From positions 1 to 29,376 of the forward strand of contig JBBSCO010000037.1 in assembly GCA_038250235.1 (NCBI GenBank): 29,376 nucleotides of DNA, in the 5' to 3' direction. Made by a program: the position numbers and the translations under genes. Within the stretch, counting starts at the first letter, position 1, and each line of letters opens with the position of its first letter. Source of the stretch: JAAUTS01 sp038250235. GTDB taxonomy: Bacteria; Verrucomicrobiota; Verrucomicrobiia; Methylacidiphilales; JAAUTS01. The notes beneath the pieces are model-generated. The model was not told the origin of the DNA. It saw only the letters and a program-made list of their open reading frames with translations, and made no database searches. This document shows, piece by piece, positions 16,279-24,409 of the stretch.

Positions 16279-17181
16279 CTTTCTGGCCAGCATGTATTCG
16301 GCTATTTCCCGCAGGCGTTCACCCTTTTTACCCAGAGGTTTGAGGGCATTCAGGGCCTGCTTTGTCAGACGGGCCGCTTCTTTCTGGGCTCCTTCCATCC
16401 CGAGAAGGGAAGGGTAGGTAGCTTTCTGGACTTTGAGGTCCTTTCCGGCGCTCTTGCCCAGTTCCGCACTGGTCTGGGTGATGTCCAGGATGTCGTCGAT
16501 GACCTGGAAGGCGAGGCCGAGTGATTTTCCAAAGAGGGTTAGTGTTTTCAGTTGGGCGGACGTGGCGTTGCCGGACATGGCCCCTAGGCGGATAGAAGAG
16601 GTGATTAGGGCCGATGTTTTGTTCTGGTGAATATAGCGAAGATCCTCAATGGAGATTTTTTTTCCTTCACTTTCCAGATCCACGACCTGCCCTCCGATCA
16701 GCCCTTGGCTTCCGGAGGACTGGCTCAGTTCTTTCACCAGATCGGCTACCTTGTAGCGTGGCCAGCCCGGACAACGGGCCACGAGTTCAAAGGCGATGGT
16801 CAACAGCCCGTCGCCGGCCAATACGGCCAGTCCTTCCCCGTAAACTTTATGGGATGTCGGCTTCCCACGACGCAGGTCGTCATCGTCCATGCAGGGAAGA
16901 TCATCATGAATCAGGGAATAGGTGTGGATACACTCGACGGCGCAGGCCAGGGGGAAGGCATTCTGAACAGGGCCGCCCACGGCTTCAGCCGAGGCCAGGC
17001 AGAGGATGGGGCGCAGACGTTTGCCTCCCGCAAAGAGGCTGTAACGCATGGCATCATGGATGGTGGCGGGACGGACGTTTTTTTTGGGAAGGGCCTTATC
17101 CAGAGTTTTTTCGAACTTGGTTTGCCGATCATTCCAATACTGTTTGAGATTCACGCACTCTTTATGAAAACTTGCGGGCAT
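16273..17181 (-). CDS. ispA: polyprenyl (geranyl/farnesyl) diphosphate synthase
   Basis: A 302-residue all-helical trans-isoprenyl diphosphate synthase, condensing IPP with allylic diphosphates. The first Asp-rich motif DDLPCMDDDD is at 93-102, preceded by GGKRLRP and followed by RRGKPTSHK. The second, VIDDILD, precedes the conserved DLKVQKATYPSLLG segment. The DDx4D form of the first motif is typical of bacterial short-chain (FPP/GGPP) enzymes. ATG 17181 has AAGAGG 9 nt upstream and is preferred. The frame is open to ATG 17226, only 2 nt from the divergent gene at 17229. Exact chain length of the product cannot be told from sequence. Confidence 0.93.
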   Translation of the reverse strand: MPASFHKECVNLKQYWNDRQTKFEKTLDKALPKKNVRPATIHDAMRYSLFAGGKRLRPILCLASAEAVGGPVQNAFPLACAVECIHTYSLIHDDLPCMDDDDLRRGKPTSHKVYGEGLAVLAGDGLLTIAFELVARCPGWPRYKVADLVKELSQSSGSQGLIGGQVVDLESEGKKISIEDLRYIHQNKTSALITSSIRLGAMSGNATSAQLKTLTLFGKSLGLAFQVIDDILDITQTSAELGKSAGKDLKVQKATYPSLLGMEGAQKEAARLTKQALNALKPLGKKGERLREIAEYMLARKN

Positions 17182-17228
17182 TCTGGCAAGCCTCTTGTAA
17201 GATTTCCTGTTCGTGTTAGTTTCCATCA

Positions 17229-18515
17229 ATGCAGCTCATCCGGACATTTCTGCTTGTTTTGCTGATGGTGGTGGCAATAGGTGGCATCTCCCTTGAGGCT
17301 TCTGAAAGCGGCAGAAGGACCGTCAAGCAACTCTTGAGCGTCGAGAGCGAGAGGCAGCCCCTGGTTTTCAAATCGGCAGAAGCTGTGGAGAATCCTTCCC
17401 GTCTCCTGCTCTGCGAAAAGGCCCTCCTCCAGATGGCCTCCAGACTTCAGTTGACTGATTGGAAGAAAATCCGTTTCGAGATCATCTGGAACGAAGACCT
17501 GCCGAGCTCGCACTGGGTCGACACCTTTCCGCGAAGTATCGGCCAGGATGAGGATGGATGGATTTTTACTATCAAAGGGCAGGGGAACTGGAAGGACGGG
17601 AAAGAGCAGTTGTACCGCACCCTGGCTATTTGTGTTCTCCAATCCCGTATGTTACCGGAAAAAGGAAAGCTGGGGCCAAACAATCTGCCCGACCCTCCCC
17701 TTTGGCTGAGTGAGGGATTGACTCAGACACTGATGGAATCACGCCGAGAGGATTTTGCTTATGCTGTCTGGCGCTTTTCGTTGTCTAAAAAAGTGCCTAC
17801 TTTGGAGTCTATTCAACAATGGGAAGAACTGAGCCCTGACGGTATCCGGCGGAGTTGGCAACAGGCTTTCAGCTTCTGGCTTTTCACACAGGCCACCCGT
17901 AATAGGGCTGAAAAAGTCACGCTACAGTCCTATCTTTCCATGCAGCTCAAGGATCCGGGGAGGAACTACTGGACGGCGGAGGCCACCAATGAAGAATGGT
18001 GGCAGCGTTCGACCAGTGTGGCTCTTAAGCAGCAGATACCCGGTTTAAATTGGCAACAATCCGTGGCTCGCCTGCGCGATTCCACCTTTTTCACCGTCAG
18101 ATACACGGGCGATGAAGGGGAGCGACTGATTTCCATCACGGAGTTGCCCAAAAGCACAGCTTCCTTGCAGAGCCTCAAGCCGGTTGATGAACTGGCTTTG
18201 AAGCTGGCGGATTTGGAACTGAACGCGCATGCCTTGATCCAGCCGGTAGCCGGTTTCTACCGGAGGGCTTTGGAAGCCTGGTCTTCCGGCAATATCGATG
18301 AATATGCCCGCAACCTGCGCGCCGCCCGCGACTGGCAAAAAGAAGCCTCGCAGGTAAGGGAAAAAGCCAATGATTTTCTAGATTGGTTCACAGTGAACTA
18401 CGAGTTGGATATCAACAATGCCGACCATCGGAACTATGCCCGCACTGTGGAAGAATTGGAGAACGCACGCAAAGATCTGCGCCGGAAAGAAATGGAAAAA
18501 ACAACTACCCAATAG
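17229..18515 (+). CDS. unrecognised exported protein with gluzincin-like WLSEGL segment
   Basis: A 428-residue protein with a signal peptide (about 1-25, long hydrophobic LLVLLMVVAIGGISL core). I do not recognise the family. Residues 158-164 (LWLSEGL) resemble the downstream glutamate-ligand motif of peptidase-MA-like gluzincins (W-x-x-EG-x-A). However, the HExxH zinc motif expected before it is absent: the equivalent region reads LYRTLAICVLQSR. The C-terminal 100 residues are highly charged and probably helical or coiled-coil. It could be a catalytically dead peptidase relative with a structural role in the envelope. It is divergent from the polyprenyl synthase gene. No good ribosome-binding site precedes ATG 17229, but the signal peptide supports this start. 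Confidence 0.75.
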   Translation: MQLIRTFLLVLLMVVAIGGISLEASESGRRTVKQLLSVESERQPLVFKSAEAVENPSRLLLCEKALLQMASRLQLTDWKKIRFEIIWNEDLPSSHWVDTFPRSIGQDEDGWIFTIKGQGNWKDGKEQLYRTLAICVLQSRMLPEKGKLGPNNLPDPPLWLSEGLTQTLMESRREDFAYAVWRFSLSKKVPTLESIQQWEELSPDGIRRSWQQAFSFWLFTQATRNRAEKVTLQSYLSMQLKDPGRNYWTAEATNEEWWQRSTSVALKQQIPGLNWQQSVARLRDSTFFTVRYTGDEGERLISITELPKSTASLQSLKPVDELALKLADLELNAHALIQPVAGFYRRALEAWSSGNIDEYARNLRAARDWQKEASQVREKANDFLDWFTVNYELDINNADHRNYARTVEELENARKDLRRKEMEKTTTQ

Positions 18516-18540
18516 CCACTTTTAAAAGGAAGGGGAGAAA

Positions 18541-18616
18541 TGGGGCGACCGACGGGGCTCGAACCCGCAACAGCCAGAATCACAATCTGGAGCTCTACCA
18601 TTGAGCTACGGCCGCC
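18541..18616 (-). tRNA. tRNA-His (anticodon GTG)
   Basis: A 76-nt cloverleaf read on the minus strand: acceptor GCGGCCG/CGGTCGC, D-arm TAGCTCAATGGTAGAGC, anticodon loop ATTGTGATT with anticodon GTG, and T-arm GGGTTCGAGCCCC. The extra 5' G (G-1, at 18616) faces C73 (18544), the identity pair of histidine tRNA. The CCA end is encoded (18543-18541). Confidence 0.97.
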
Positions 18617-18628
18617 ATAAGGGGGGAA

Positions 18629-18657
18629 ATAGTAGTTCAGTCGGGAAAGCCGTTCAA
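18629..18657 (-). promoter_or_regulatory. sigma-70-type promoter for tRNA-His
   Basis: On the minus strand TTGAAC (18657-18652), a 17-bp spacer and TACTAT (18634-18629) lie directly upstream of the tRNA, whose first base is 13 nt past the -10 box. Spacing is ideal, and each hexamer matches consensus well. Confidence 0.65.
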
Positions 18658-18679
18658 CAAAAAACTCGAGCGGATTTTT

Positions 18680-18708
18680 ACACAGAGACCATGGAGTTCA
18701 CGGAGAAG
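18680..18708. repeat. CACAGAG-type short interspersed repeat copy
   Basis: The stretch consists of three consecutive 9-bp units CACAGAGAC, CATGGAGTT and CACGGAGAA. Sequences of the type 'acCACAGAGg-CACAGAG' are seen scattered between genes in several bacterial phyla. A second degenerate copy is near 16255-16278. Confidence 0.45.
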
Positions 18709-18753
18709 TAATCTTCCTGTTCCCGGTCTGTCGTTGAAGTAAAATGTCTTTGT

Positions 18754-19032
18754 TCACACCTTATCCCAAACCGCCTTTTTTTTCGCCTCCAGTTCCTCGC
18801 GTAGGGTAGCCAGGTCACGGCGCAGTTGCAGGGAAATCTCTTCGATTCCCTTCATGTCCCCGGAAGCTTCAGCAGTCCCCAATTTGCCCTGCAGGAAGGT
18901 CTGGCGCTCGGCGATCTTGGCTTCGTAACGGTTGTTGATTTCGGCCAACTCGGCCTTTTGTTTGTCGTTCAGTTTCTGGGCGGGCTCGGTCTTGGCCAGG
19001 CGTTCCATGGCCAGTTCATAGGCTGATTTCAT
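18754..19032 (-). CDS. small coiled-coil hypothetical protein
   Basis: A 92-residue, highly charged protein (MKSAYELAMERLAKTEPAQKL at its start), rich in Glu, Lys, Ala and Leu with heptad-like spacing throughout. It is very probably a long helical hairpin or coiled coil. No signal peptide and no enzyme motif. I do not know a function. Coding reality is supported by the regular amphipathic pattern and absence of rare features over the entire length. It stands alone between the tRNA and ileS, divergent from ileS. Confidence 0.75.
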   Translation of the reverse strand: MKSAYELAMERLAKTEPAQKLNDKQKAELAEINNRYEAKIAERQTFLQGKLGTAEASGDMKGIEEISLQLRRDLATLREELEAKKKAVWDKV

Positions 19033-19260
19033 CCCAGAACGTTATGGGAATAATGCCCGCGAAACACGCTAAAGTTTGCGAAATGTAGAAAAAACACTCT
19101 AAAAGATTCCTGCTTATTTTTATATTGTTTAACTCAAAGCTTCGTTTCGCGTCTTTTTTGGCGTTTCTAGCGGGCCATTAAAAATCAGTGACTTCGACCA
19201 CTTTCAATCTGCTTGCAGGGGGAACGGGGACGGCTAACTTTGCTTATTCACCTTTCTGCC

Positions 19261-21927
19261 ATGGAATACAAAGACACACTCAATCTGCCCAAGACGAATT
19301 TCCCCATGAAGGCGGACCTGCCCAGGAGGGAGCCTGCCTTTGCGGCACGTTGGAAGGAGCAGAGGCTTTACGAACAGATTCAGGAACTGCGCAAGGATGC
19401 CAAACGCTTTGTTTTTCATCTCGGCCCCCCTTTTGCCAACGGCGATGCTCATATCGGCCATGTCCTGACTTTCACGCTCAAGGATATTGTGGCCAAGTCC
19501 CGCAACATGTCAGGATTCCAGGTTCCTTTTATTCCCGGTTGGGATTGCCACGGTCTGCCGATCGAACACAAGATCATGGTGGACAACAAGGACAAAGCGG
19601 ATGACCCGGTTCTGATCCGTGAAAAATGTGCGGAGATGGCCGGGAAATACATTGGTATCCAGAAGGAACAGTTCCGTCGTCTGGGTGTTATTGCCGACTG
19701 GGATCATCCCTACGTCACCATGGAGCCTACCTACGAAGCCGAGGAACTGCGTTCCTTTGCGACGATTGTCGGAAAAGGGTTGGTCTATCAAGGCCTGCGC
19801 CCAGTCTCCTGGAGCACGGGATGTCAGACCGCATTGGCTGAGGCTGAGGTGGAGTATCAGCAAAAAACCGATCTTTCGATCTTTGTAAAGTTTCCGCTGA
19901 CAGATGAAAGCTGCACCAGGTTGGGCGTGGAGAAGGGGACATCACTTCTGATCTGGACTACCACTCCTTGGACACTTCCGGCCAACCTGGCCGTGGCTGT
20001 TTCCACAACTTTGGGATACGGACTTTATGGAAATGTCATCGCAGCAACTGCCCTGCAGGAAAAAATCCCTAACCTCGCGGCATCGGTATCCAAAACCTTC
20101 AAAGGTGAAGAACTGATTGGACTTGTTTATCAACACCCGTTTCTTGCACGCACAGGCAAGGTCTATTCCGCCGACTTCGTCACAGCCGATGCTGGGAGCG
20201 GCATGGTTCACATCGCACCCGGCCACGGTGCTGACGATTATTTTCTCGGAATGCAGCATGGCCTCGAACCCTTCTCACCTGTGGATGACCGCGGCTGCCT
20301 GACCGCTGAAGCCGGTGTCGCCGAACTGACAGGAGTCTATGTTTTCAAAGCCAACCCCATCGTCATCGAACTGCTCAAAACCAAAGGCGTTTTCTGGGCA
20401 CAGGAAGACTATGTCCACGACTATCCCCATTGCTGGCGCTCTAAAACACCCATCGTTTTCCGTTCGGTCAAACAATGGTTCATCAAGGTCGATGCCTTCC
20501 GGCAGATGGCCCTTGATGAAATCAAAAAGGTTCAGTGGATTCCAGCCTGGGGCGAAAACCGCATCTCCAGTGCCATCGCCAACAGACCTGACTGGTGCAT
20601 CTCGCGTCAACGTTCCTGGGGTGTACCTATCCCAGTTTTTTACGGTGCCGATGACAAAGCCATCATCAGCGAAGAGTTGATCAGGAAATTTGCTGACATC
20701 GTGGAAAAAGAAGGCACGGAGGCCTGGTTTAAATGGGATACTGATACCTTGGCGGCGCGTCTGGGATTGCCCAAGGGGCTTCGCAAAGGAAAAGACACCC
20801 TCGATGTCTGGATTGATTCCGGTTCCAGCCAAGTGGCGGTTCTGAAAAAGAAAGGCCTTTTTCCTGCGGATCTATACCTTGAAGGCAGCGACCAGCATCG
20901 TGGCTGGTTCAACTCATCCCTGAGCCTTTCTATCCTTGTCAACGGCGTGGCACCCTACCGGGCTGTGCTGACCCATGGTTTTATCGTCGACGAGCACGGG
21001 AAAAAATACTCCAAGTCCAGCGGGGCAACAGATTCCAATACCTTGCTGGGTGAGTATGGCGCGGACGTTCTGAGACTCTGGGTGGCCAGCCAGGATTACA
21101 CCAATGACATTCCCTTTTCCAAAAATATCGTCTCACGTGTATCCGACTCCTATCGTGGCATCCGCAACACCCTTCGTATTTTGTTGGGAAACCTCAACGG
21201 TTTTGATCCAACCAAGGATGGTCTGCCTCAGGAAGAATGGACAGAAATTGACCGCTACATGTATGGCCAGTTGCAGGAAGTCATCGCAACCTGTCGCAAG
21301 GCCTATGACGACTACGAATTCCATCAGGTTTATCAGACCATCAACCGCTTCTGTACCGTGGATCTTTCTGCGCTCTATGTGGATGTTTTGAAAGACCGGA
21401 TGTATTGTGACGCGGTTGGCTCTGTTTCCCGCCGCTCTGCCCAAACTGTCATGCACGAAATCGTTGTCGTTCTGGCCAAGCTGCTTGCTCCCGTCATGCC
21501 TTTCACCACGGAAGAAACATGGGAGTTTCTTGGGAAAAAAGGCTCCATTCACATGGAGGAGTTTCCCGTGGCAAAACCTGTCAATTCTGCATTGAAAGAA
21601 CGTTGGGCGAAAATTCTGGAACTGCGGGCCAGGGTGAACGAGCAGATCGAACCGGCCCGTCAGAAAAAGGAAATAGGAAAAAGTCTCGAAGCGGAAGTCA
21701 CTCTTTCTGACACGGAATGGGAGGACGAAGACCAGGCCCTGTTGGAAGAAGTGCTTATTGTTTCCAGAGTCCGGCTGGAAAAAAGGAAAAAAGCCCCGAT
21801 CCAGGTTGTGCGTTCAACAGGGCACAAGTGTGTGCGTTGCTGGAAATATTTCGACAGCCTGGGATCACATCCCGCCCACCCTGAACTATGTGTACGTTGC
21901 AGCACGGCTGTAACGGGCCTGGTTTAA
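19261..21927 (+). CDS. ileS: isoleucyl-tRNA synthetase
   Basis: An 888-residue class I aminoacyl-tRNA synthetase charging tRNA-Ile, with a CP1 editing domain that removes Val-tRNA. HIGH is intact at 64-67 (in PPFANGDAHIGH). The KMSKS loop reads KYSKS at 582-586. The editing-domain region contains TTPWTLPANLA and the SGMVHIAPGHGADDY segment. The C-terminus has a zinc knuckle with C857-x2-C860 and C877-x2-C880, the bacterial type. ATG 19261 (MEYKDTLNLPKT) matches the usual bacterial N-terminus; upstream in-frame TTG is less likely. Followed by the leader ORF and lspA, giving the common ileS-lspA order. Confidence 0.98.
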   Translation: MEYKDTLNLPKTNFPMKADLPRREPAFAARWKEQRLYEQIQELRKDAKRFVFHLGPPFANGDAHIGHVLTFTLKDIVAKSRNMSGFQVPFIPGWDCHGLPIEHKIMVDNKDKADDPVLIREKCAEMAGKYIGIQKEQFRRLGVIADWDHPYVTMEPTYEAEELRSFATIVGKGLVYQGLRPVSWSTGCQTALAEAEVEYQQKTDLSIFVKFPLTDESCTRLGVEKGTSLLIWTTTPWTLPANLAVAVSTTLGYGLYGNVIAATALQEKIPNLAASVSKTFKGEELIGLVYQHPFLARTGKVYSADFVTADAGSGMVHIAPGHGADDYFLGMQHGLEPFSPVDDRGCLTAEAGVAELTGVYVFKANPIVIELLKTKGVFWAQEDYVHDYPHCWRSKTPIVFRSVKQWFIKVDAFRQMALDEIKKVQWIPAWGENRISSAIANRPDWCISRQRSWGVPIPVFYGADDKAIISEELIRKFADIVEKEGTEAWFKWDTDTLAARLGLPKGLRKGKDTLDVWIDSGSSQVAVLKKKGLFPADLYLEGSDQHRGWFNSSLSLSILVNGVAPYRAVLTHGFIVDEHGKKYSKSSGATDSNTLLGEYGADVLRLWVASQDYTNDIPFSKNIVSRVSDSYRGIRNTLRILLGNLNGFDPTKDGLPQEEWTEIDRYMYGQLQEVIATCRKAYDDYEFHQVYQTINRFCTVDLSALYVDVLKDRMYCDAVGSVSRRSAQTVMHEIVVVLAKLLAPVMPFTTEETWEFLGKKGSIHMEEFPVAKPVNSALKERWAKILELRARVNEQIEPARQKKEIGKSLEAEVTLSDTEWEDEDQALLEEVLIVSRVRLEKRKKAPIQVVRSTGHKCVRCWKYFDSLGSHPAHPELCVRCSTAVTGLV

Positions 21928-21946
21928 TCCCCTAAGGAGTTTCCCT

Positions 21947-22054
21947 ATGTTCCGCATAAACAGACCGATTCTACGACAGGCTCAGAATGACCTGGGCTTT
22001 ATTCCTGTCATCCATAACGAAGTGCAATATGGAGAAAGCTTGAGGCCTGTATGA
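21947..22054 (+). CDS. 35-residue leader ORF coupled to lspA
   Basis: ATG 21947 is preceded by AAGGAG (21934-21939) with a 7-nt spacer, the best ribosome-binding site in the neighbourhood. The frame runs 35 codons (MFRINRPILRQAQNDLGF at its start) to TGA 22052-22054, which overlaps the lspA start as ATGA. This is the arrangement of translational coupling. The middle is built from a repeat-like sequence (GACAGGCTCAGAATGAC). The peptide itself has no recognisable domain, so the frame may serve only to deliver ribosomes to lspA, or may be a chance product of repeat insertion. Confidence 0.4.
   Translation: MFRINRPILRQAQNDLGFIPVIHNEVQYGESLRPV
21969..22012. repeat. GACAGGCTCAGAATGAC-type interspersed repeat
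   Basis: Contains TTCTACGACAGGCTCAGAA followed by TGACC, and an inverted hexamer pair GACAGG (21975-21980) / CCTGTC (22004-22009). Sequences of the form 'ttcGACAgGCTCAGgATGACc' are familiar scattered repeats in many bacterial genomes. Its position inside the ileS-lspA gap suggests insertion into the operon. Confidence 0.4.
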
Positions 22055-22554
22055 GTTCCTATTGGCCCAAACCACGTCCGATTTTCTGGATCTTGTGCTC
22101 GCTGCTGTTGATCTCTGACCAGTGGAGCAAACGCTGGGTGCAGGAGAATTTCTGGGTGGGACAAAGCCGCGAAATCATACCAAACTTCCTGAATTTAACC
22201 TACGTCCTGAATGACGGCATGGCCTTCGGGCTTTTTCAGGGGAAAAATGTCCTGCTCGGGATCATCGTCACCTGCATCATGGCCGGGATGTTCTGGTATA
22301 GCCGGAACCTGAACTGGAAAAAAGCGGAGGTGAACATCATCGCGGCCATGATTGCCTCAGGTGCGGTGGGGAACCTGACCGACCGCATCCGCGTTGGACA
22401 TGTTATCGACTTTGTGGATGTGAATCTTCAAATTTACCACTGGCCGGTATTCAATATCGCCGACAGCTGCATTTCCTTGAGCATGGTCTGGATTCTTTTC
22501 CGAATGTGGAAGATGCCACCGCAGGAATCCTCCGATGTCGGCAAGGTTCCTTGA
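22051..22554 (+). CDS. lspA: lipoprotein signal peptidase (signal peptidase II)
   Basis: A 167-residue inner-membrane aspartyl protease that cleaves signal peptides of prolipoproteins after lipidation. Four membrane segments are visible. The catalytic pair is present: D120 in GHVIDF (preceded by GNLTDRI) and D138 in FNIADS. The N-terminal LISDQWSKRWV with the conserved Asp-x2-x-K is typical. ATG 22051 has GAGG 5 nt upstream and overlaps the leader ORF stop. Downstream, CAGGC (22569-22573) and GCCTG (22582-22586) form a weak hairpin before convergent cysI. Confidence 0.97.
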   Translation: MSSYWPKPRPIFWILCSLLLISDQWSKRWVQENFWVGQSREIIPNFLNLTYVLNDGMAFGLFQGKNVLLGIIVTCIMAGMFWYSRNLNWKKAEVNIIAAMIASGAVGNLTDRIRVGHVIDFVDVNLQIYHWPVFNIADSCISLSMVWILFRMWKMPPQESSDVGKVP

Positions 22555-22568
22555 TTCGGTTTTTTATC

Positions 22569-22594
22569 CAGGCGACCTTCTGCCTGAGATTTTC
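22569..22594 (+). terminator. weak hairpin after lspA
   Basis: CAGGC-gaccttct-GCCTG is a 5-bp stem with an 8-nt loop, followed by AGATTTTCC. It lies between the convergent lspA and cysI ends. The stem is short and the T-run is only four bases, so function as a terminator is uncertain. Confidence 0.3.
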
Positions 22595-22638
22595 CGACTC
22601 CTTACAATAGACGGATGCTCTCTCAGGAAGATTGAAGA

Positions 22639-24360
22639 TCAAGCAGCAGGGATGGCTTCGGGTTTGATGTTCTTATGGAAATCTTCACCCTGTTCCGTTG
22701 CTGCCACATAGCCCTGGCGGATAACAAAATCTCCGAATTTTTCACCCTCGCTCCGTTCTTTGGCATAACGCTTCAGGATGGGCGAGAGGAGATCCTTGAT
22801 TTCAGTGGCAAGTAAATCCTGCCGGTAAAGTTTGCTCAGGCGCTGGCCGGCATGGCCTCCTCCCAGATAGACATTGTAACGTCCGGGGCCGCGGCCGACG
22901 AAACCAATTTCGGAAATGAAGGGGCGTGCGCAGCCGTTGGGACAGCCGGTCATGCGGACGGTGATGGCATCGTGCCTCAGGCCGACCTCTTCCAGTATTG
23001 CTTCCAGATCGGTGATGACATCCGGGAGATAGCGTTCAGCTTCTGCTAGCGCCAAACCGCAGGTTGGCAGAGCCACGCAGGCGATCGAAGCCAGACGCAG
23101 GGCACTGCGTTCATGGCTTTGAGCCATGCCATATTTTTCCAACAGGGCCTCCACCTCGGAGCGTTTCTTGGCCGAAATGTTGGCGATGACCAGGTTTTGG
23201 TTGGCGGTGAGTCGGAAATCTCCATCATGGATTTTGGCTACCTCACGCAACCCGCTGCGCATCGGGTAGTCTTTGCTGTCGAGAACACGTCCGCCCTGGA
23301 CAAAGAGGGTGTAGTGAAAATTTCCTTTTTCGTCCTCGACCCAGCCATAGCGGTCGCCGTTATCTTCAAACACATAAGGGCGGACAGGCTGTAGTTTGTA
23401 GCCAAGGTATTTGTTCAACTCGGTCAGGAACCAGTCCACACCGTGATCCTGGATGGTGTATTTTAAGCGGGCGTGTTTGCGGTCCGTGCGGTCGCCGAAG
23501 TCACGCTGCACCATCACCACTTTTTCCGCCACGTCCACCGCCTGTTCGGGGGTGCAGAAGCCAATGACATCGGCCAGCCGTGGGAAGGTGGCTTCGTTGC
23601 CATGGGTCATGCCCATGCCGCCACCGACTGCAACATTGTAACCGACGAGCTTTTCCTTTTCGACAATAGCGATGAACGAGAGGTCGTGGGCAAAGATGTC
23701 CACGTCATTGCTGGGTGGCACCGCGATGGTGATTTTGAATTTCCGTGGAAGGTAGGTTTTCCCGTAGATCGGTTCTTCTTCCACTTCGCTGCTATTGATT
23801 TTTTCGCCATCCAGCCAGATGTCATGATAGGCCCTTGTGTTGGGTGTCAAATGGGTGGAAATGTCCCGGGATAGTTTCAGCACCTGCTCGTGGATGCTAG
23901 AAAGGTGGGGGTTGGGATTGCACATGACATTGCGGTTCACGTCCCCGCAGGCTGAGATGGTGTCCAGGGCAGAATCGTTGATCTCTTTGATGGTCCGCTT
24001 GAGATTGGTTTTGATGATGCCATGAAGTTGGAAGGCCTGACGGGTGGTTAGTTTGATGGTGCCGTTGGCATAGGTGTCGGCAATCCTGTCGGTTTCGAGC
24101 CACTGTCTGGATGTCGCCACACCGCCGGGAACCCGGATGCGGAGCATGAAGGAGAAGGCTTTTTCCAAACGGTGTTTGCGCCGGTCAGCACGAAGGTCGC
24201 GGTCATCCTGTTGGTAGCTTCCGTGAAATTTGATCAGCTGCTGGTCATCTTCCGAAAGGGAGCCGGTTGAGAGGTCGGACAGACCTTCGGCGATGGTGCC
24301 ACGCAGAAAGTTGGAGCGGGTTTTGATGCCTTCGTTGGCAGCGAGTTTTTGGTCTGACAT
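22639..24360 (-). CDS. cysI: sulfite reductase hemoprotein (beta) subunit
   Basis: A 573-residue siroheme/4Fe-4S enzyme that reduces sulfite to sulfide in assimilatory sulfur metabolism, using electrons from CysJ. The cluster ligands are C428-x5-C434 and C473-x3-C477 (TGCPNGCARPF). CGDVNRNVMCNP (138-149) and KTYLPRKFKI are the usual siroheme and substrate-site segments. Length is normal. ATG 24360 (MSDQKLAANEG) is chosen; upstream in-frame residues are from a low-GC spacer. It follows cysJ by 49 nt of AT-rich repeats (TTCTAATT-type). cysJ and cysI form an operon; cysH and the other sulfate genes are not in the window. Confidence 0.95.
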   Translation of the reverse strand: MSDQKLAANEGIKTRSNFLRGTIAEGLSDLSTGSLSEDDQQLIKFHGSYQQDDRDLRADRRKHRLEKAFSFMLRIRVPGGVATSRQWLETDRIADTYANGTIKLTTRQAFQLHGIIKTNLKRTIKEINDSALDTISACGDVNRNVMCNPNPHLSSIHEQVLKLSRDISTHLTPNTRAYHDIWLDGEKINSSEVEEEPIYGKTYLPRKFKITIAVPPSNDVDIFAHDLSFIAIVEKEKLVGYNVAVGGGMGMTHGNEATFPRLADVIGFCTPEQAVDVAEKVVMVQRDFGDRTDRKHARLKYTIQDHGVDWFLTELNKYLGYKLQPVRPYVFEDNGDRYGWVEDEKGNFHYTLFVQGGRVLDSKDYPMRSGLREVAKIHDGDFRLTANQNLVIANISAKKRSEVEALLEKYGMAQSHERSALRLASIACVALPTCGLALAEAERYLPDVITDLEAILEEVGLRHDAITVRMTGCPNGCARPFISEIGFVGRGPGRYNVYLGGGHAGQRLSKLYRQDLLATEIKDLLSPILKRYAKERSEGEKFGDFVIRQGYVAATEQGEDFHKNIKPEAIPAA

Positions 24361-24409
24361 AACTTGAAATTTTCTTATTTCTAATTCGAATTCTAATTTT
24401 AATTTTCCA

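Noticed and set aside
19033..19260. Possible T-box or other leader control upstream of ileS
   Set aside because: No T-box motif, specifier stem or terminator could be recognised; only AT-rich DNA with weak promoter-like hexamers.
19261..21927. KYSKS instead of KMSKS in IleRS as a resistance or inactivation sign
   Set aside because: The second position of this loop varies among active class I synthetases; all other motifs are intact.
24361..24409. AT-rich TTCTAATT repeats between cysJ and cysI
   Set aside because: Short, low-complexity spacer; no clear function or dyad beyond AATTCGAATT.
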